Position numbers and translations under genes: made by a program. A stretch of DNA of 6,258 nucleotides from Candidatus Zixiibacteriota bacterium (lineage in GTDB: Bacteria > Zixibacteria > MSB-5A5 > SM1-73), in contig JAOZNS010000158.1 of assembly GCA_029933635.1 (NCBI GenBank), positions 1 to 6,258 of the forward strand. Direction: 5' to 3'. How positions within the stretch are numbered: the first letter of the stretch is position 1; each line of letters opens with the position of its first letter. Below are positions 6,096 to 6,258 of this stretch, piece by piece. The notes under the pieces are model-generated. The model worked only from the letters and a program-made list of their open reading frames with translations, had not been told where the DNA came from and made no database searches.

Positions 6096-6116
6096 TCCTA
6101 TGGATCCTGCGGAAAA
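6096..6116 (-). repeat. 21-base repeated motif, copy 2, before the UbiA-family gene
   Basis: On the + strand this reads TCCTATGGATCCTG, then C, then GGAAAA, differing from copy 1 at one position. As in copy 1, it contains a TAG (6098-6100) in frame with the downstream gene, here four codons before the start. The palindrome is weaker (10 of 16 positions symmetric around GGATCC). Confidence 0.6.
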
Positions 6117-6144
6117 GAGGAGAGGAACGTGGTAACCTCCTCAC

Positions 6145-6174
6145 ATAATTGCCTTAGACCATCTTTGAGGTCAA
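6145..6174 (-). promoter_or_regulatory. Possible sigma70-type promoter for the UbiA-family gene
   Basis: On the - strand TTGACC (6169-6174, 5 of 6 to consensus) and AATTAT (6145-6150, 4 of 6) are separated by 18 bases. Transcription would begin near 6138, giving a leader of about 50 bases that includes the repeated motif. An AT-rich extended -10-like TGGTATATA further upstream (about 6218-6226) is an alternative. Promoter calls by eye in AT-rich spacer are weak. Confidence 0.2.
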
Positions 6175-6258
6175 ATTGCCATGATTTCTTATTCAGCTTA
6201 TTTGGTTAACCCATTCATCTATATACCAGAAACTTCAAATAATAATAAACTAATGGAT

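Overview
This is a bacterial chromosomal segment with medium G+C, by eye roughly 45%. Shine-Dalgarno sites, a GGDEF protein, a XerD-type recombinase and a likely lipoprotein support bacteria. The mix of an OPT transporter, a short M29-like aminopeptidase and a secreted protein with a degenerate lipobox would suit an uncultured Gram-negative lineage, but the sequence does not fix the phylum. No rRNA, tRNA, CRISPR array or insertion sequence was seen.

The left part (1-2968) is read on the + strand. It holds the 3' part of an oligopeptide transporter (OPT) gene, a short aminopeptidase-like gene 67 bases downstream, and, after a 171-base spacer, a small exported protein. The first two genes make a plausible peptide uptake and hydrolysis pair: OPT carriers import small peptides and M29-type enzymes remove N-terminal residues in the cytoplasm. 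The exported protein has no evident link to them.

The right part (2994-6258) is read on the - strand and converges on the left part across a 25-base gap. In transcription order from the right edge it holds a UbiA-superfamily prenyltransferase, a XerD-type tyrosine recombinase with all catalytic residues, and a GGDEF protein with a receiver-like N-terminal domain that lacks the phosphoacceptor. These three genes have no obvious shared pathway. They are separated by spacers of similar length (179 and 183 bases, and at least 173 bases upstream of the UbiA gene), so they are probably separate transcription units.

The most unusual non-coding signal is a 21-base motif present twice with one mismatch. 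Each copy lies just upstream of a - strand start codon (2 bases before xerD, 11 bases before the UbiA gene), contains a partial palindrome around GGATCC, and supplies the same in-frame TAG stop before the start. The spacer before the GGDEF gene holds a 14-base perfect palindrome and a partial match to that motif on the other strand. I see no clear new multi-gene system; the coding content is mostly ordinary and the open questions are in the spacers.
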